The notes beneath the pieces are model-generated. The model searched no databases, was not told the DNA's origin, and saw only the letters and a program-made list of their open reading frames with translations. Below are positions 1-9,388 of a stretch of 64,000 bases of DNA, piece after piece (the stretch's first letter is position 1; every line of letters begins with the position of its first letter). Made by a program: the position numbers and the translations under genes. The stretch is from Lichenicola cladoniae (lineage in GTDB: Bacteria; Pseudomonadota; Alphaproteobacteria; Acetobacterales; Acetobacteraceae), in NCBI RefSeq assembly GCF_013201075.1, contig NZ_CP053708.1, positions 425,001-489,000 of the forward strand, read 5' to 3'.

Positions 1-2180
1 CACGCGTGGTGACCGCCGAGAACGGCGTGCAGGAGCGCTACGACGTGCTGCTGATCGCCACCGGCAGCCGATCCTTCATTCCGCCGATGGACAACATCCG
101 AGACGAGACCCGAGAACTTCGCCGCGGCGTGTTCGGCTTCCGTACGCTGGACGATTGCAACGCCATGGCCGCCATGGCCAAGGACAGCACCAACGTGGTC
201 GTGCTCGGTGGCGGATTGCTCGGGCTCGAGGCCGCGCGCGGGCTGATGACGCACGGGCCGTCCGTGCATGTCGTGCATCTGGCGCAGCATCTGATGAACG
301 CCCAGCTCGACATCGAGGGCGGCGCGATCCTGCGCAGCGCCATGGAGGCGATGGGCGTCACCATCCATGGCGGGCAGCGCTCCACCGGTATCGAACTGGA
401 TCCGAATGGCCACGTCGCCGGTGTGCGCTTCAAGGACGACAGCGTCATCGCCTGCCAGATGGTGGTAGTGGCCGCCGGCATCCGCCCGAATGTCGAGCTG
501 GCCCAGCGTGCCGGCCTGACCGTCGAGCGTGCCATCGTGGTCGACAATCACATGCGCTGCCTCGACGACCGCCGCATCTTCGTGGTCGGCGAGTGCGCAC
601 AGCATCGCGGCCAGGTCTATGGGCTGGTGGCGCCGCTCTGGGACCAGGCCAAGGTGTTCGCCGACCACGTCACCGAGCGCAATATCGAAAGCGCCTATCA
701 CGGCTCCAAGCTCGCCACGAAGCTCAAGGTCATGGGTGTCGAGCTCGCCTCCATGGGTATCACCGAGCCGCAGGAGGAGCGCGACGAGGTCATTCGTTTT
801 ACCGAAACCCGCAACGGCACCTACAAGAAACTCATCGTGCGCGATGGCCGCCTGGTCGGTGGGATCCTGATGGGCGACATCTCCAAGGCTGCCTACCTGA
901 TGCAGGCGTTCGACCGCGACAGCCCGTTGCCCGAGGAACGCCTGTCGCTGCTGTTCGATCTCGGCACCCCGTCGCAGAAGATCACCCTCGACGAGATGCC
1001 GGCCGACACCCAGGTCTGCAACGGCGTCACCAAGGGCGCGATCGGCGCCTGCGTCACCGCCGGAAAACGCACCACCAAGTCGGTCATGGACGCGACGCGG
1101 GCCGGCATGGGCTGCGGTTCCTGCAAGACCCTGGTCGGCGAAGTGGTCGAGTGGTTCTGCGGTGGGGCAGTCGAGGAAGACCCGTCGATCCACTACTACG
1201 TGCCCACCATCCCGATGGCCAAGCCCGAGCTGGTCGCAGCGGTGAAAACACAGGGGCTGCGGTCGGTATCGTCGGTGTTCGCGGCCCTCGGCGGCGGTCA
1301 CGAGGATGCGGGCTCCAAGCCGGCGCTCGCCTCGCTGCTGGTCACCATATGGGCGGACGAATACATCGACGAGCGCGACGCCCGCTTCATCAACGATCGT
1401 GTGCACGCCAACATCCAGAAGGACGGCACCTTCTCGGTCATTCCGGAGATGCCCGGTGGCGTCACCACCCCGGCCGACCTGATCCGCATTGCCCAGGTGG
1501 CGATCAAGTACAATGTGCCGCTGGTCAAGCTCACCGGCGGCCAGCGCATCGATCTGGTCGGCGTGTCCAAGGAGGACCTGCCGAAAATGTGGGCCGACCT
1601 CGGCATGCCGTCCGGCCATGCCTACGGAAAAAGCTATCGCACCTGCAAGAGCTGCATCGGCACCGAGTATTGCCGCTTTGGCCTCGGCGACTCGATGGGC
1701 CTTGCCGCGCAGATCGAGAAGCGGTTCCGCGGCGTCGACAGTCCGGCCAAGCTCAAGCTCGCCACCGCCGGCTGCCCGCGCAACTGTTCAGAGGCGCTCG
1801 TCAAGGATATCGGCGCCGTCGCGATCGGCAACGACAAGTGGGAAATCTACATTGGCGGCGCGGCCGGTGCGCACATCCGCAAGGGCGACCTGCTCTGCAC
1901 CGTCGACGGCGAGGCGGCCGTGATGACCATCACCGCGCGCTTCATGCAGTACTACCGCGAGAACGCGAAATGGAAGGAGCGCACCTACACCTTCGTTCCG
2001 CGCGTCGGACTGGAGCGCATCCGCGCCATTGTGGTCGAGGACAGCGACGGCATCGTGGCAGACCTAGATGCAGCCATGGAGAAATCCATCGCCGCCGCCT
2101 ACGACCCCTGGCAGGAAGCCAACACGCCCAAAACCGCCAACCAGTTCGCGGACATCGTTGTCCCGGAAGGAGTGTCGTGA
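1..2180 (+). CDS. nirB: Nitrite reductase [NAD(P)H] large subunit, 5'-truncated by window edge
   Basis: This is the cytoplasmic siroheme enzyme subunit that, with NirD, reduces nitrite to ammonium using NAD(P)H. The reading frame is open to the left edge, so the N-terminal FAD-binding part is missing; about 725 codons remain of the roughly 800-850 usual for NirB. Counting from the GTG at position 6, the visible order is: the rest of the FAD/NAD-binding oxidoreductase domain with a GGGLLGLEAARG nucleotide loop; a BFD-like [2Fe-2S] segment with cysteines near residues 338-375; a ferredoxin-like half domain; and the siroheme/[4Fe-4S] site, C550-x5-C556 (CIGTEYC) and C590-x3-C594 (CPRNC). The stop codon overlaps the nirD start by one base (TGATG), so the two are translationally coupled. 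The call is secure; the start lies outside the window. Confidence 0.97.
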   Translation, partial: RVVTAENGVQERYDVLLIATGSRSFIPPMDNIRDETRELRRGVFGFRTLDDCNAMAAMAKDSTNVVVLGGGLLGLEAARGLMTHGPSVHVVHLAQHLMNAQLDIEGGAILRSAMEAMGVTIHGGQRSTGIELDPNGHVAGVRFKDDSVIACQMVVVAAGIRPNVELAQRAGLTVERAIVVDNHMRCLDDRRIFVVGECAQHRGQVYGLVAPLWDQAKVFADHVTERNIESAYHGSKLATKLKVMGVELASMGITEPQEERDEVIRFTETRNGTYKKLIVRDGRLVGGILMGDISKAAYLMQAFDRDSPLPEERLSLLFDLGTPSQKITLDEMPADTQVCNGVTKGAIGACVTAGKRTTKSVMDATRAGMGCGSCKTLVGEVVEWFCGGAVEEDPSIHYYVPTIPMAKPELVAAVKTQGLRSVSSVFAALGGGHEDAGSKPALASLLVTIWADEYIDERDARFINDRVHANIQKDGTFSVIPEMPGGVTTPADLIRIAQVAIKYNVPLVKLTGGQRIDLVGVSKEDLPKMWADLGMPSGHAYGKSYRTCKSCIGTEYCRFGLGDSMGLAAQIEKRFRGVDSPAKLKLATAGCPRNCSEALVKDIGAVAIGNDKWEIYIGGAAGAHIRKGDLLCTVDGEAAVMTITARFMQYYRENAKWKERTYTFVPRVGLERIRAIVVEDSDGIVADLDAAMEKSIAAAYDPWQEANTPKTANQFADIVVPEGVS

Positions 2181-2488
2181 TGATCGACAGCCACAGCATC
2201 GGTCCGCTGAGCCAGATCCCCGTCGGCGAAGGCCGCAACATGGTCGTCGGCGACCGTACCCTGGCCGTGTTCCACCTGCATGGCGGCGAGGTGTATGCGA
2301 CCCAGCCGACCTGCCCGCACCGGGGCGGCCCGCTAGCGGACGGACTGACCGGAACCCATACAATCATGTGCCCGCTGCACGACCGGGTGTTCGACCTGCG
2401 TACCGGGGCCGGGCCGGACTGCTCGATCACCGTCGTGCCGGTCAGGGTGCAGGACGGGATGATGGTCGTCGAGATGGCGATGGCATAG
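2180..2488 (+). CDS. nirD: Nitrite reductase small subunit, Rieske-type
   Basis: A 102-residue Rieske-fold partner of NirB. The full set of Rieske ligands is visible: C45-x-H47 in CPHRGG and C64-x2-H67 in CPLH. Many NirD proteins lack Rieske ligands, so their retention suggests that this one carries a [2Fe-2S] cluster. The ATG overlaps the nirB stop by one base. The start is supported by the coupling and by an upstream GGAAGGAG at 2165-2172. It ends the nitrite reductase operon; no nitrate reductase or nitrite transporter follows within the window. Confidence 0.95.
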   Translation: MIDSHSIGPLSQIPVGEGRNMVVGDRTLAVFHLHGGEVYATQPTCPHRGGPLADGLTGTHTIMCPLHDRVFDLRTGAGPDCSITVVPVRVQDGMMVVEMAMA

Positions 2489-2525
2489 GAGGCATAAATC
2501 GAGACGCGGATCGCCGCATGATGTC

Positions 2526-2547
2526 CGTGGCTGGTTCCTGAGCCACG
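2526..2547 (+). terminator. Possible hairpin after nirD
   Basis: A 7-bp inverted repeat, CGTGGCT (2526-2532) and AGCCACG (2541-2547), with an 8-base loop, lies 37 bases beyond the nirD stop. There is no following T-run, so it is not a classical intrinsic terminator; it may be a 3' stabiliser or part of a Rho-dependent end. Confidence 0.3.
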
Positions 2548-2655
2548 CCCGACCGGACACGCGGCGGAGAAGCCAGGCCGGCAAATGACGATAGGCGTCA
2601 CGACATGGCAGGCACTGAAGCGTTATCCTGCCGATAATGTCGAGTAGCATGGTAT

Positions 2656-2685
2656 GTCTCTCGCTAGGGAGACGTTGCAATGCAA
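2656..2685. promoter_or_regulatory. Palindromes upstream of hscC
   Basis: Two short symmetric elements lie 45-75 bases before the hscC start. One is a 6-bp stem, GTCTCT (2656-2661) with GGAGAC (2668-2673), including one G-T pair. The other is the 11-base palindrome TTGCAATGCAA (2675-2685). The second has the form of a dimeric-regulator operator. No regulator is assigned. The rest of 2489-2729 shows no convincing gene. Confidence 0.25.
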
Positions 2686-2729
2686 AGGAATCCAGGCACC
2701 CGGGATCGCTTAACGGTGTCTAGAACACG

Positions 2730-4424
2730 ATGATCGTCGGCATCGATCTTGGAACGACTAACAGCCTGGCGTCGGTCTGGCAGGACGGGCGAGCGACGCT
2801 GGTGCCCAATTCACTCGGCAGGTTCCTGACCCCATCGGTGGTCAGCCTCGATACGACCGGGGAGATACTGGTCGGGGAACCGGCCCGGGAACGCCTGGCG
2901 AGCCACCCCCTGTCCACTGTGGCAGCGTTCAAGCGAAGCATGGGCACGGGTCGCTCGATGATGCTGGGCGACCGGTCGTTCAGGCCGGAAGAATTGTCGT
3001 CCTTCGTGCTGCGGGCGTTGAAGGCGGATGCGGAAGCATTTCTCGGCATCCCGGTCGATGAGGCGGTCATTACCGTTCCGGCTTATTTCAGTGATTCCCA
3101 ACGACAGGCTACGCGGGTCGCAGGTGAGCTAGCCGATCTGCGCGTCGAACGGCTGCTGAACGAACCCACTGCGGCAGCCCTTGCCTACGGCCTGCACGAG
3201 CACAAGGAGGGGCGTGAGGGCGAAATCCTCGTGTTCGATCTCGGCGGCGGTACTTTCGACGTGTCGGTGATCGACCTGTTCGATGGTGTCATCGAGGTTC
3301 GGGCAACCGCCGGCGATAATTTCCTGGGCGGCGAGGATTTCGACACGGCGATCATGGCATGGTTTGCAAGAACCACTGGATTGCCATTGCCGGATGCCAC
3401 CGATCCCGCGCTCGCGCCGCTCTCGGCGCGGCTGCGAAACCAGGTGGAAGCCGCGCGGCGCGGTCTTTCCGTTTCGGATCAAGTGGAGCTCCGGATCGAC
3501 AGCGGCGGCCGAAGCTTCAGCGCGACGCTCGACGCCGAAGCCTTCATGGCCGTCGGCAAGCCGCTGTTCGACAGGCTCCGCCAGCCCGTGGCGCGTGCGC
3601 TCGCCGATAGCCGGATCAGGGCGGAAAACCTGGCAGCCGTGGTCCTGGTCGGAGGTGCGACGCGCATGCCGAGCGTGCGGCGTCTTGCGGCCACCTTGTT
3701 CGGGCGCCTGCCGCTGCAGACGATCGATCCCGATCAGGCGGTCGCACTTGGCGCTGCCGTACAGGCCGGTCTGAAGATGCGGGACTCCGCGCTCGACGAT
3801 GTTGTGTTGACGGATGTCGCTCCCTACACCCTTGGCATCGAGGTGGTGGAGGGAAGCGGGGCCGGCCGTCTGCTGCCGGTCATCGAACGCAACACTGTTG
3901 TTCCGGTCAGCCGCACCCAGACGGTGTCGCCGGTTGCCGATTTCCAGCGTCGTGTCGTGGTCCGGATCTACCAGGGGGAAAGCCGGCTGGTGAAAGACAA
4001 CATCCGGCTCGGCGACCTGACCCTCGAGCTCGCGCCGCGCAAGTCCCGGGACCAGGAAATCGAGGTGCGGTTCACCTACGACATCAACGGTCTGCTGGAA
4101 GTTACGGCCCGAAGCGTCGTCGACAACGTCATGGAGCGCGTGGTGATCGAGCAGCATGCTGGCGTGCTGAATGCCGAGCAGGTGAAGGAACATTTGCTGG
4201 CTCTTGCACCGCTAAAGCTCGCGCCGCGCGACGCGATGGGGAACCGCCTGCTGCTGGCGCGCGCCGAGCGGCTGCATGAGGCCTCCCTTGGAACCGTGCG
4301 AAAGGGGCTGGCCGAGGCCACCGCCGCATTCGACGCGGCATTGGCGAGCCAGGATAGCGGGAGGATCCTGACTACGGCTGCAGCACTTGCCCATGAGGTG
4401 GCGGCCGCGGAAAACCCGACATGA
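2730..4424 (+). CDS. hscC: Hsp70-family chaperone HscC
   Basis: A 564-residue cytoplasmic Hsp70, shorter than DnaK (about 640) and matching the length of Escherichia coli HscC (about 556). It has the N-terminal phosphate-1 loop GIDLGTTNS, the nucleotide motif [13 protein letters not shown] near residue 168 and the adenosine-site motif LVGGATRMP near residue 305. It also has HscC-like stretches, such as [14 protein letters not shown] and the late YDINGLLEV segment of the substrate domain. The C-terminal lid is short, as in HscC, and there is no DnaK-type EEVD-like tail. The next gene overlaps by four bases (ATGA) and encodes a J-like protein, the same kind of partner that hscC has in E. coli. 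I chose the ATG immediately before IVGIDLGTT. Confidence 0.92.
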   Translation: MIVGIDLGTTNSLASVWQDGRATLVPNSLGRFLTPSVVSLDTTGEILVGEPARERLASHPLSTVAAFKRSMGTGRSMMLGDRSFRPEELSSFVLRALKADAEAFLGIPVDEAVITVPAYFSDSQRQATRVAGELADLRVERLLNEPTAAALAYGLHEHKEGREGEILVFDLGGGTFDVSVIDLFDGVIEVRATAGDNFLGGEDFDTAIMAWFARTTGLPLPDATDPALAPLSARLRNQVEAARRGLSVSDQVELRIDSGGRSFSATLDAEAFMAVGKPLFDRLRQPVARALADSRIRAENLAAVVLVGGATRMPSVRRLAATLFGRLPLQTIDPDQAVALGAAVQAGLKMRDSALDDVVLTDVAPYTLGIEVVEGSGAGRLLPVIERNTVVPVSRTQTVSPVADFQRRVVVRIYQGESRLVKDNIRLGDLTLELAPRKSRDQEIEVRFTYDINGLLEVTARSVVDNVMERVVIEQHAGVLNAEQVKEHLLALAPLKLAPRDAMGNRLLLARAERLHEASLGTVRKGLAEATAAFDAALASQDSGRILTTAAALAHEVAAAENPT

Positions 4425-5668
4425 CGAACCCTACGATGGAAGCGTCCTGGAGCCGGCTCGGCATCGAACCGACGGACGATACGGTGGCAATACGCAAGGC
4501 CTACGCCAGGGCCTTGAGGGCAGCCGATCCGGAACGCGACCCTGAAGGCTTCCAGATCCTTAGGCGCGCATTCGAGACGCTTATGGAAGCACGTTCTGCA
4601 GCGGCGGGGCCGAATAATGCGCACGGCGATGATGCGGAAAATCGTGCCGACGCCTTCGAACAGGCGTTGCGCGCACATCGTGTGGCCGGCGACGGACCGG
4701 GTGCGATCGCTCTCGTCGATCGGTTGTTCGACGATCATCTTCCCGGGTCCGCGGTCATCGAGGCGGCGGACAGTATGCTGTTCCAAAAGGTCGCGCTTGA
4801 TCGGGCGCTCGGCGCGGCCCTGTTCAACCACCTGGCCACGCGGTTCGACTGGCGCGACGCAACCGGGCCGTCGGCGCGTGCCGATCCGGAGAAGCACGCG
4901 ATCCTCTCTGCCCGGATCGCTGCCGAGGATTGGCTTGCGAACCTGCAGGTTGCGGCAGACATACCCGGTTCGATCGCAGCATCGTTGCTGCGCTCGGGTC
5001 CGCAGCCGCCGGTGCCGCTGCTCGATCCTGCCGGCAAGGACGAGGCCCGCGCCCTGATGCAGGCGCTGCTCCTGCATGGCCAGTTCGTGCTCGACCGCTT
5101 CGATGCGCGCAGCCTTGCCGCTGTGCGCGAAGGCGTGGAGGGCGAACCGCTCGTTGTCCGCCAACCGGCTCCCGTTCCGCAGGCACCCTCTAACTCCGCC
5201 CCCAAGCCTGCTTGGGGATGGCGGCGTCAGGCAGTGCGGCTGACCCGTCGAACACGCACGTTCGCCATGCTGATCGGTGCCGGTGGTGCTTCCCTGGTTC
5301 TTGCCTATCAGACACTGACCGCGCCGCCGGCTCCGGTACCAGGCTTGATCGAGGCGCGCGAGGTGCTGGATACCACTGAAGATCGATGGATCATGCTGCA
5401 ACGCGCAGATGGCCACCTGTCGGTAGATTTCTCCAGGCTGATCGGCAGCGACGTTGCACTGAAGTCCGTGCATTACGGTCTGGACGATGCGCCGCTGACG
5501 CAGGAGTTTCCGCTACCGCACATTCGTGCCTATCCCCAACCGATCCAGCCGGAGACGGTGAGGACAATCGAAGTTCCGGAAACGTTGAAAACCATTACCG
5601 TACAGCTGACCTATGCCGACGGATCGATGTCGCCGGTGCAGAGCTACAGCGTCGAGGAGGGTAAGTGA
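4421..5668 (+). CDS. J-domain-like membrane-anchored co-chaperone, probable HscC partner
   Basis: A 415-residue protein that starts inside the hscC stop (ATGA overlap). The first 55 or so residues read like a J domain: helix II is AIRKAYARALRA and helix III is GFQILRRAFETLME. However, the loop that normally carries His-Pro-Asp reads ADPERDPEG, so the invariant His is absent; by alignment the triplet is DPE. A single hydrophobic segment at about residues 281-298 suggests one membrane span, with roughly 280 residues in the cytoplasm and a C-terminal outer region of about 115 residues. The layout resembles the DjlB/DjlC proteins coupled to HscC in E. coli. The role is inferred from position and fold; whether it stimulates HscC ATPase without HPD is not known from sequence. 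Confidence 0.75.
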   Translation: MTNPTMEASWSRLGIEPTDDTVAIRKAYARALRAADPERDPEGFQILRRAFETLMEARSAAAGPNNAHGDDAENRADAFEQALRAHRVAGDGPGAIALVDRLFDDHLPGSAVIEAADSMLFQKVALDRALGAALFNHLATRFDWRDATGPSARADPEKHAILSARIAAEDWLANLQVAADIPGSIAASLLRSGPQPPVPLLDPAGKDEARALMQALLLHGQFVLDRFDARSLAAVREGVEGEPLVVRQPAPVPQAPSNSAPKPAWGWRRQAVRLTRRTRTFAMLIGAGGASLVLAYQTLTAPPAPVPGLIEAREVLDTTEDRWIMLQRADGHLSVDFSRLIGSDVALKSVHYGLDDAPLTQEFPLPHIRAYPQPIQPETVRTIEVPETLKTITVQLTYADGSMSPVQSYSVEEGK

Positions 5669-6432
5669 CGGCGCTGAAACCCCACATGGCAGCGTCCTAC
5701 TCGATCATATCGAAAAAGGATCCGGCGTGGAGCGACGTCCGGCAATGGGCATACGCGATCGGTGCGCCATACCACGTGCAACACCGACTACCTGTAGACT
5801 CGATCCCGATCGATGCCGAACAACGGCTGAGCGCGACGAAGCTGTGCAACCAGGCATGGGGGATCGAGACCGCCCGGGAGCTTGCCGCCTCGCTCGACGG
5901 TCTGGCCAGCGGTGGGCACCGCACTCCGTTCCGGTATCGCATCCGACAATACAGCCTGATGCGACGCCCGGCGATTGCGGCCCGGCGAGAGGAACTTCGG
6001 GAGGCCGGGCCGGAAAATCCCTCGGCATTGAACGAGTTGTGGCGGCTCGATGCGGTGCAGTCCGATTGGCACGGCATCCGTGGCGGCAACCTTCTGGCAT
6101 TCGACGCCGCCCGGGCCGTGATGCTGGTACGGTGCGGGCTGGTGCTCGACTGGCTGTGCCAGGACGACGCATGGCGGTACCTCACCGATATGGCTGCCGA
6201 TGTTCAGCGTAGTTTCGGGTCATGGGTCGATTTTGCAACCGATTATAAATTGTCGCGCGCCGTCTGGGCGGGTGACGGCCTGCACGACCAGACTGATGAC
6301 ATCGTGACGCAGCTTCTTGAAGAAGCATCCAGTCCGTGGCGCAGGCTTTCCTGGACAATCGGCGGCCTCGAGGTCCCCAGACCGGTCGCTCAGCCGGTAG
6401 CCGGGGCGCCGGTCTGGTCGCTGGAGCGCTGA
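5665..6432 (+). CDS. DUF1266-family protein of the hscC operon
   Basis: A 255-residue soluble-looking protein whose GTG start overlaps the previous stop (GTGA), preceded by GAGGAGGG. The C-terminal half has the DUF1266 signature pattern, AFDAARAVMLVRCG followed by a run of aromatic and acidic residues (DDAWRYL) and a later WVDFATDY segment. In E. coli, DUF1266 proteins YbeU and YbeR flank hscC and its J-like partners, so the same trio recurs here in a distant proteobacterium. No enzymatic motif or signal peptide is visible. A role as a client or accessory factor of HscC is only inferred from conserved linkage. Confidence 0.7.
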   Translation: MTALKPHMAASYSIISKKDPAWSDVRQWAYAIGAPYHVQHRLPVDSIPIDAEQRLSATKLCNQAWGIETARELAASLDGLASGGHRTPFRYRIRQYSLMRRPAIAARREELREAGPENPSALNELWRLDAVQSDWHGIRGGNLLAFDAARAVMLVRCGLVLDWLCQDDAWRYLTDMAADVQRSFGSWVDFATDYKLSRAVWAGDGLHDQTDDIVTQLLEEASSPWRRLSWTIGGLEVPRPVAQPVAGAPVWSLER

Positions 6433-6454
6433 CGGCGGGCTCTCTGGTCCGGTG

Positions 6455-6468
6455 TTGATCTGGATCAA
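6455..6468. promoter_or_regulatory. FNR-type box upstream of cyoB
   Basis: The sequence is TTGAT-CTGG-ATCAA, a perfect match to the FNR consensus TTGAT-N4-ATCAA, centred about 54 bases before the cyoB ATG. An FnrL-type regulator with matching recognition residues is encoded at 8484-9257. Activation or repression cannot be decided without the transcription start. Confidence 0.82.
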
Positions 6469-6515
6469 GGCGCACATTGAGCCAGCATGGTTCACCTCCC
6501 CGACAGGAGTGGACC

Positions 6516-8504
6516 ATGCTCGGCAAGCTTACCCTTTCGGATGTTCCCTACGACCAGCCCATCATCATGGGCGCGGCGGTCTTCATGGGCCTGCTTGTCG
6601 CCGCCGTGCTGGCGGCGATCACCTGGTTCCGCCAGTGGCGCTACCTCTGGACCGAGTGGATCACCTCGGTGGACCACAAGCGCATCGGCGTGATGTACAT
6701 CATCGTCGCGATCCTGATGCTGGTGCGTGGCTTTTCCGACGCCATCATGATGCGCATGCAGCAGGCCATGGCGCACGACGGCGCCCCAGGCTTCCTGCCG
6801 CCGCATCATTACGACCAGATATTCACCGCACACGGCACAATCATGATCTTCTTCATGGCGATGCCGTTCATGATCGGGCTGATGAACGTCGCCATGCCGC
6901 TGCAGATCGGCGCCCGCGACGTCGCATTCCCATTCCTCAATTCGCTGTCGTTCTGGCTGACCGCGGCCGGCGCGATCCTGGTCAACGTGTCGCTGGTGAT
7001 CGGCGAGTTCGGCCAGGTCGGCTGGCTCGCCTATCCACCGCTGTCCGAACTGAAGTTCAGCCCGGGGGTCGGCGTAGATTATTATTTGTGGAGCCTGCAG
7101 CTCACCGGCCTCGGCACGTTGCTGACCGGCGTGAACTTCTTTGTCACCATCGTGAAGATGCGCGCACCCGGCATGACCTGGATGCGCATGCCGGTCTTCA
7201 CCTGGACCACCTTCTGCTCGGTCATCCTGATCCTGGCGACGTTTCCGATCCTGACCGCCACCTTTGCGATGCTCGCCCTCGACCGCTATCTCGGCATGCA
7301 CTTCTTTACCAATGATCTTGGCGGCAACCCGATGATGTACGTCAACCTCATCTGGGCCTGGGGCCATCCCGAGGTGTACATCCTGGTCCTGCCGGCCTTC
7401 GGCATCTATTCCGAGATCGTCCCGACCTTCAGTCGCAAGCGTCTGTTCGGCTACAAGGCGATGGTCTACGCGACCATCTCGATCACCGTATTGTCGCTGA
7501 TCGTCTGGCTGCACCATTTCTTCACGATGGGGTCGGGCGCCAACGTAAATGCGTTCTTCGGGATCACCACCATGATGATCGCCATCCCGACCGGGGTGAA
7601 GATCTTCAACTGGCTGTTCACCATGTATCGCGGCAGCATCCGCTATAACTCCATGATGCTCTGGGTGCTCGGCTTCATGGTGACCTTCACCATCGGCGGC
7701 ATGACCGGCGTCATGCTGGCGATCCCGGCCTCGGACTTCGTGCTGCATAACAGCCTGTTCCTGATCGCCCACTTCCATAACGTCATCATCGGCGGCGTAG
7801 TGTTCGGCTACCTCGCGGGCCTCACCTACTGGTTTCCCAAGGTGTTCGGTTTCAAGCTGCACGAGGGCTGGGGCAAGGCCACCTTCTGGTGCTGGCTGAT
7901 CGGCTTCACGGTCGCCTTCATGCCGCTCTATGCGCTCGGCTTCATGGGCATGACGCGCCGCATGAACCATTACGACAACCCGGCCTGGACGCCCTACCTG
8001 CAGGTAGCCCTGGTCGGCGCTGTAATCGTGGCGTGCGGCATCCTGTGCACCGTCATCGGACTGGTGGTGAGCATCATCGAGCGCAACAGCAACCTCGACA
8101 TCACCGGCGATCCCTGGGACGGCCGCACGCTGGAATGGTCGACCTCCTCCCCGCCGCCTTTCTACAACTTCGCCGTATTGCCGAGGATCAGCGGGCTGGA
8201 CGCGTTCAACGAGGTCAAGAAGCGCGGCCTGGAGGCTCGCGAAACCCCGGTCTATGCGGACATCCACATGCCCCGAAACACGCCCGCCGGCTTCATCATC
8301 GGGGTGCTGCTGGGATTCACCGGGTTCGGCCTCGTCTGGAACATCTGGTGGATGGTGGCGCTGACCCTGTTCGCCGCCATCGCGACCTTCATCGTCCGGT
8401 CCTGCAACGACGATATCGGCTACATCGTGCCGAAGGCGGAGGTTGCCCGCATCGAGCGGCGGCATCGCCTGCGCGTGATGGCGCTAGCCCCGGTCGGTGA
8501 GTGA
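6516..8504 (+). CDS. cyoB: Cytochrome bo3 ubiquinol oxidase subunit I, orphan copy
   Basis: A 662-residue integral inner-membrane heme-copper oxidase subunit that follows E. coli CyoB closely from start ([11 protein letters not shown]) to the tail [10 protein letters not shown]. The metal ligands are visible: His in [10 protein letters not shown] for low-spin heme, the GHPEVYI His and cross-linking Tyr, the LHHFF CuB pair, and AHFHNV for heme o and heme b. The quinol-oxidase-like segments [10 protein letters not shown] and [12 protein letters not shown] are also present. The ATG at 6516 follows AGGAGT by six bases. No cyoA, cyoC, cyoD or heme O synthase gene lies nearby: upstream is the chaperone operon and downstream is a convergent regulator whose 3' end overlaps by 21 bases. 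It would need subunits from elsewhere or act as an alternative subunit I. A perfect FNR box lies just upstream. Confidence 0.93.
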   Translation: MLGKLTLSDVPYDQPIIMGAAVFMGLLVAAVLAAITWFRQWRYLWTEWITSVDHKRIGVMYIIVAILMLVRGFSDAIMMRMQQAMAHDGAPGFLPPHHYDQIFTAHGTIMIFFMAMPFMIGLMNVAMPLQIGARDVAFPFLNSLSFWLTAAGAILVNVSLVIGEFGQVGWLAYPPLSELKFSPGVGVDYYLWSLQLTGLGTLLTGVNFFVTIVKMRAPGMTWMRMPVFTWTTFCSVILILATFPILTATFAMLALDRYLGMHFFTNDLGGNPMMYVNLIWAWGHPEVYILVLPAFGIYSEIVPTFSRKRLFGYKAMVYATISITVLSLIVWLHHFFTMGSGANVNAFFGITTMMIAIPTGVKIFNWLFTMYRGSIRYNSMMLWVLGFMVTFTIGGMTGVMLAIPASDFVLHNSLFLIAHFHNVIIGGVVFGYLAGLTYWFPKVFGFKLHEGWGKATFWCWLIGFTVAFMPLYALGFMGMTRRMNHYDNPAWTPYLQVALVGAVIVACGILCTVIGLVVSIIERNSNLDITGDPWDGRTLEWSTSSPPPFYNFAVLPRISGLDAFNEVKKRGLEARETPVYADIHMPRNTPAGFIIGVLLGFTGFGLVWNIWWMVALTLFAAIATFIVRSCNDDIGYIVPKAEVARIERRHRLRVMALAPVGE

Positions 8505-9257
8505 AGACGATGCTGAGCCCGCGCCGGACGCGATCGAGTCCAGCCGGTTGCGCTGCAGGATGGTCAGGCTGTGATCGGCATGGACCTCGATAAGCCCGTC
8601 GCCGCGCAGGCGGGTCAGCGTCCGGCTGACCGTCTCGATCGTCAGCCCGAGATAATCGGCAATGTCGGCGCGTGTCATCGGCAGCGCCACCCGGTCGGTC
8701 GGCGCCGGGCAGTTGGCCACGATGTCCGCCCGCATCGACAGGAAGCTCGCCACACGCTCGCGCGCGGTCTTGCGCCCGAGCAGCAGCATCTGTTCCTGCG
8801 CCGTGACGAGTTCGCTGGAGGCAGCTTCCAGCAGCCGCTCTTCCATCTGCGGTGCATCCTGCATGAAGGTCCGCAGCCGGGTTCGTGAGAAACGGCAGGC
8901 GGTCACGTCGTCGATCGCTTCCGCGCTGAACCCGTAGTTCTTCCCGGCGGCGAGACCTAGGAAAAGTCCGGCGTCTGCAAAGCCGGTGATTTGTCGCCGG
9001 CCATCGGCCAGCAGCTTGAACAGTTTGACCGTACCGGACGTGATGTTGAAGAAGTCGCTCGCCGGTTCGCCTTCACCGATGAAACTCTGGCCGGCCGGGA
9101 TCTTCGTCGCCACGGCGAGTGCCGCCAACCGCGTCAGGTCGTGCTCCTCGATCGCGCTGCAGACGCTGACGAGGCGCGTCTCGCAGGCATGACACGCCCC
9201 GAGCCGGCCGATCGGTATGATAACGGCCATCCGTCGCAGCAAAGCTGTTCCTGGCAC
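8484..9257 (-). CDS. Crp/Fnr-family oxygen-responsive regulator, FnrL type
   Basis: A 257-residue regulator. The N-terminal cysteines C22-x2-C25-x7-C33 plus C121 match the [4Fe-4S] ligands of FnrL-type proteins, so it should sense oxygen by cluster loss. A cyclic-nucleotide-like beta barrel covers about residues 40-130, then a dimer helix, then a winged helix whose recognition helix carries E208-x2-S211-R212 (ETVSR), the set that reads TTGAT half-sites in FNR. I chose the GTG start at 9257 because GGAG precedes it by seven bases; an ATG at 9230 is also possible and keeps all cysteines. The gene converges on cyoB and diverges from ompW, with FNR-type sites before both, so it probably controls its neighbours and possibly itself. 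Confidence 0.9.
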   Translation of the reverse strand: MPGTALLRRMAVIIPIGRLGACHACETRLVSVCSAIEEHDLTRLAALAVATKIPAGQSFIGEGEPASDFFNITSGTVKLFKLLADGRRQITGFADAGLFLGLAAGKNYGFSAEAIDDVTACRFSRTRLRTFMQDAPQMEERLLEAASSELVTAQEQMLLLGRKTARERVASFLSMRADIVANCPAPTDRVALPMTRADIADYLGLTIETVSRTLTRLRGDGLIEVHADHSLTILQRNRLDSIASGAGSASSSLTDRG

Positions 9258-9320
9258 TGAACTTCTCCGATCCCGTTCGGAGGATAGCGCATCCGTGATC
9301 GTCGGCGTTAGCGTCTTGGC

Positions 9321-9334
9321 TTGATCCAGGTCAA
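9321..9334. promoter_or_regulatory. FNR-like box between fnrL and ompW
   Basis: The sequence is TTGAT-CCAG-GTCAA, one mismatch from the FNR consensus, in the divergent region between the regulator (start 9257) and ompW (start 9389). It could serve either promoter. OmpW is an FNR-controlled gene in enteric bacteria, which supports the assignment. Confidence 0.7.
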
Positions 9335-9388
9335 CGCATCCGCACGCCGTCGATGATCTGTTCCGGATGTGTTCCGAAAGATCAATCG

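Noticed and set aside
155-2179. Long frame joined to nirD in front
   Set aside because: Arg/Ala-rich shadow of nirB; the nirD start at 2180 is fixed by the TGATG coupling.
6492-8465. A 657-codon minus-strand frame over cyoB
   Set aside because: Asp/His/Glu-rich antisense of a membrane protein; cyoB explains the region fully.
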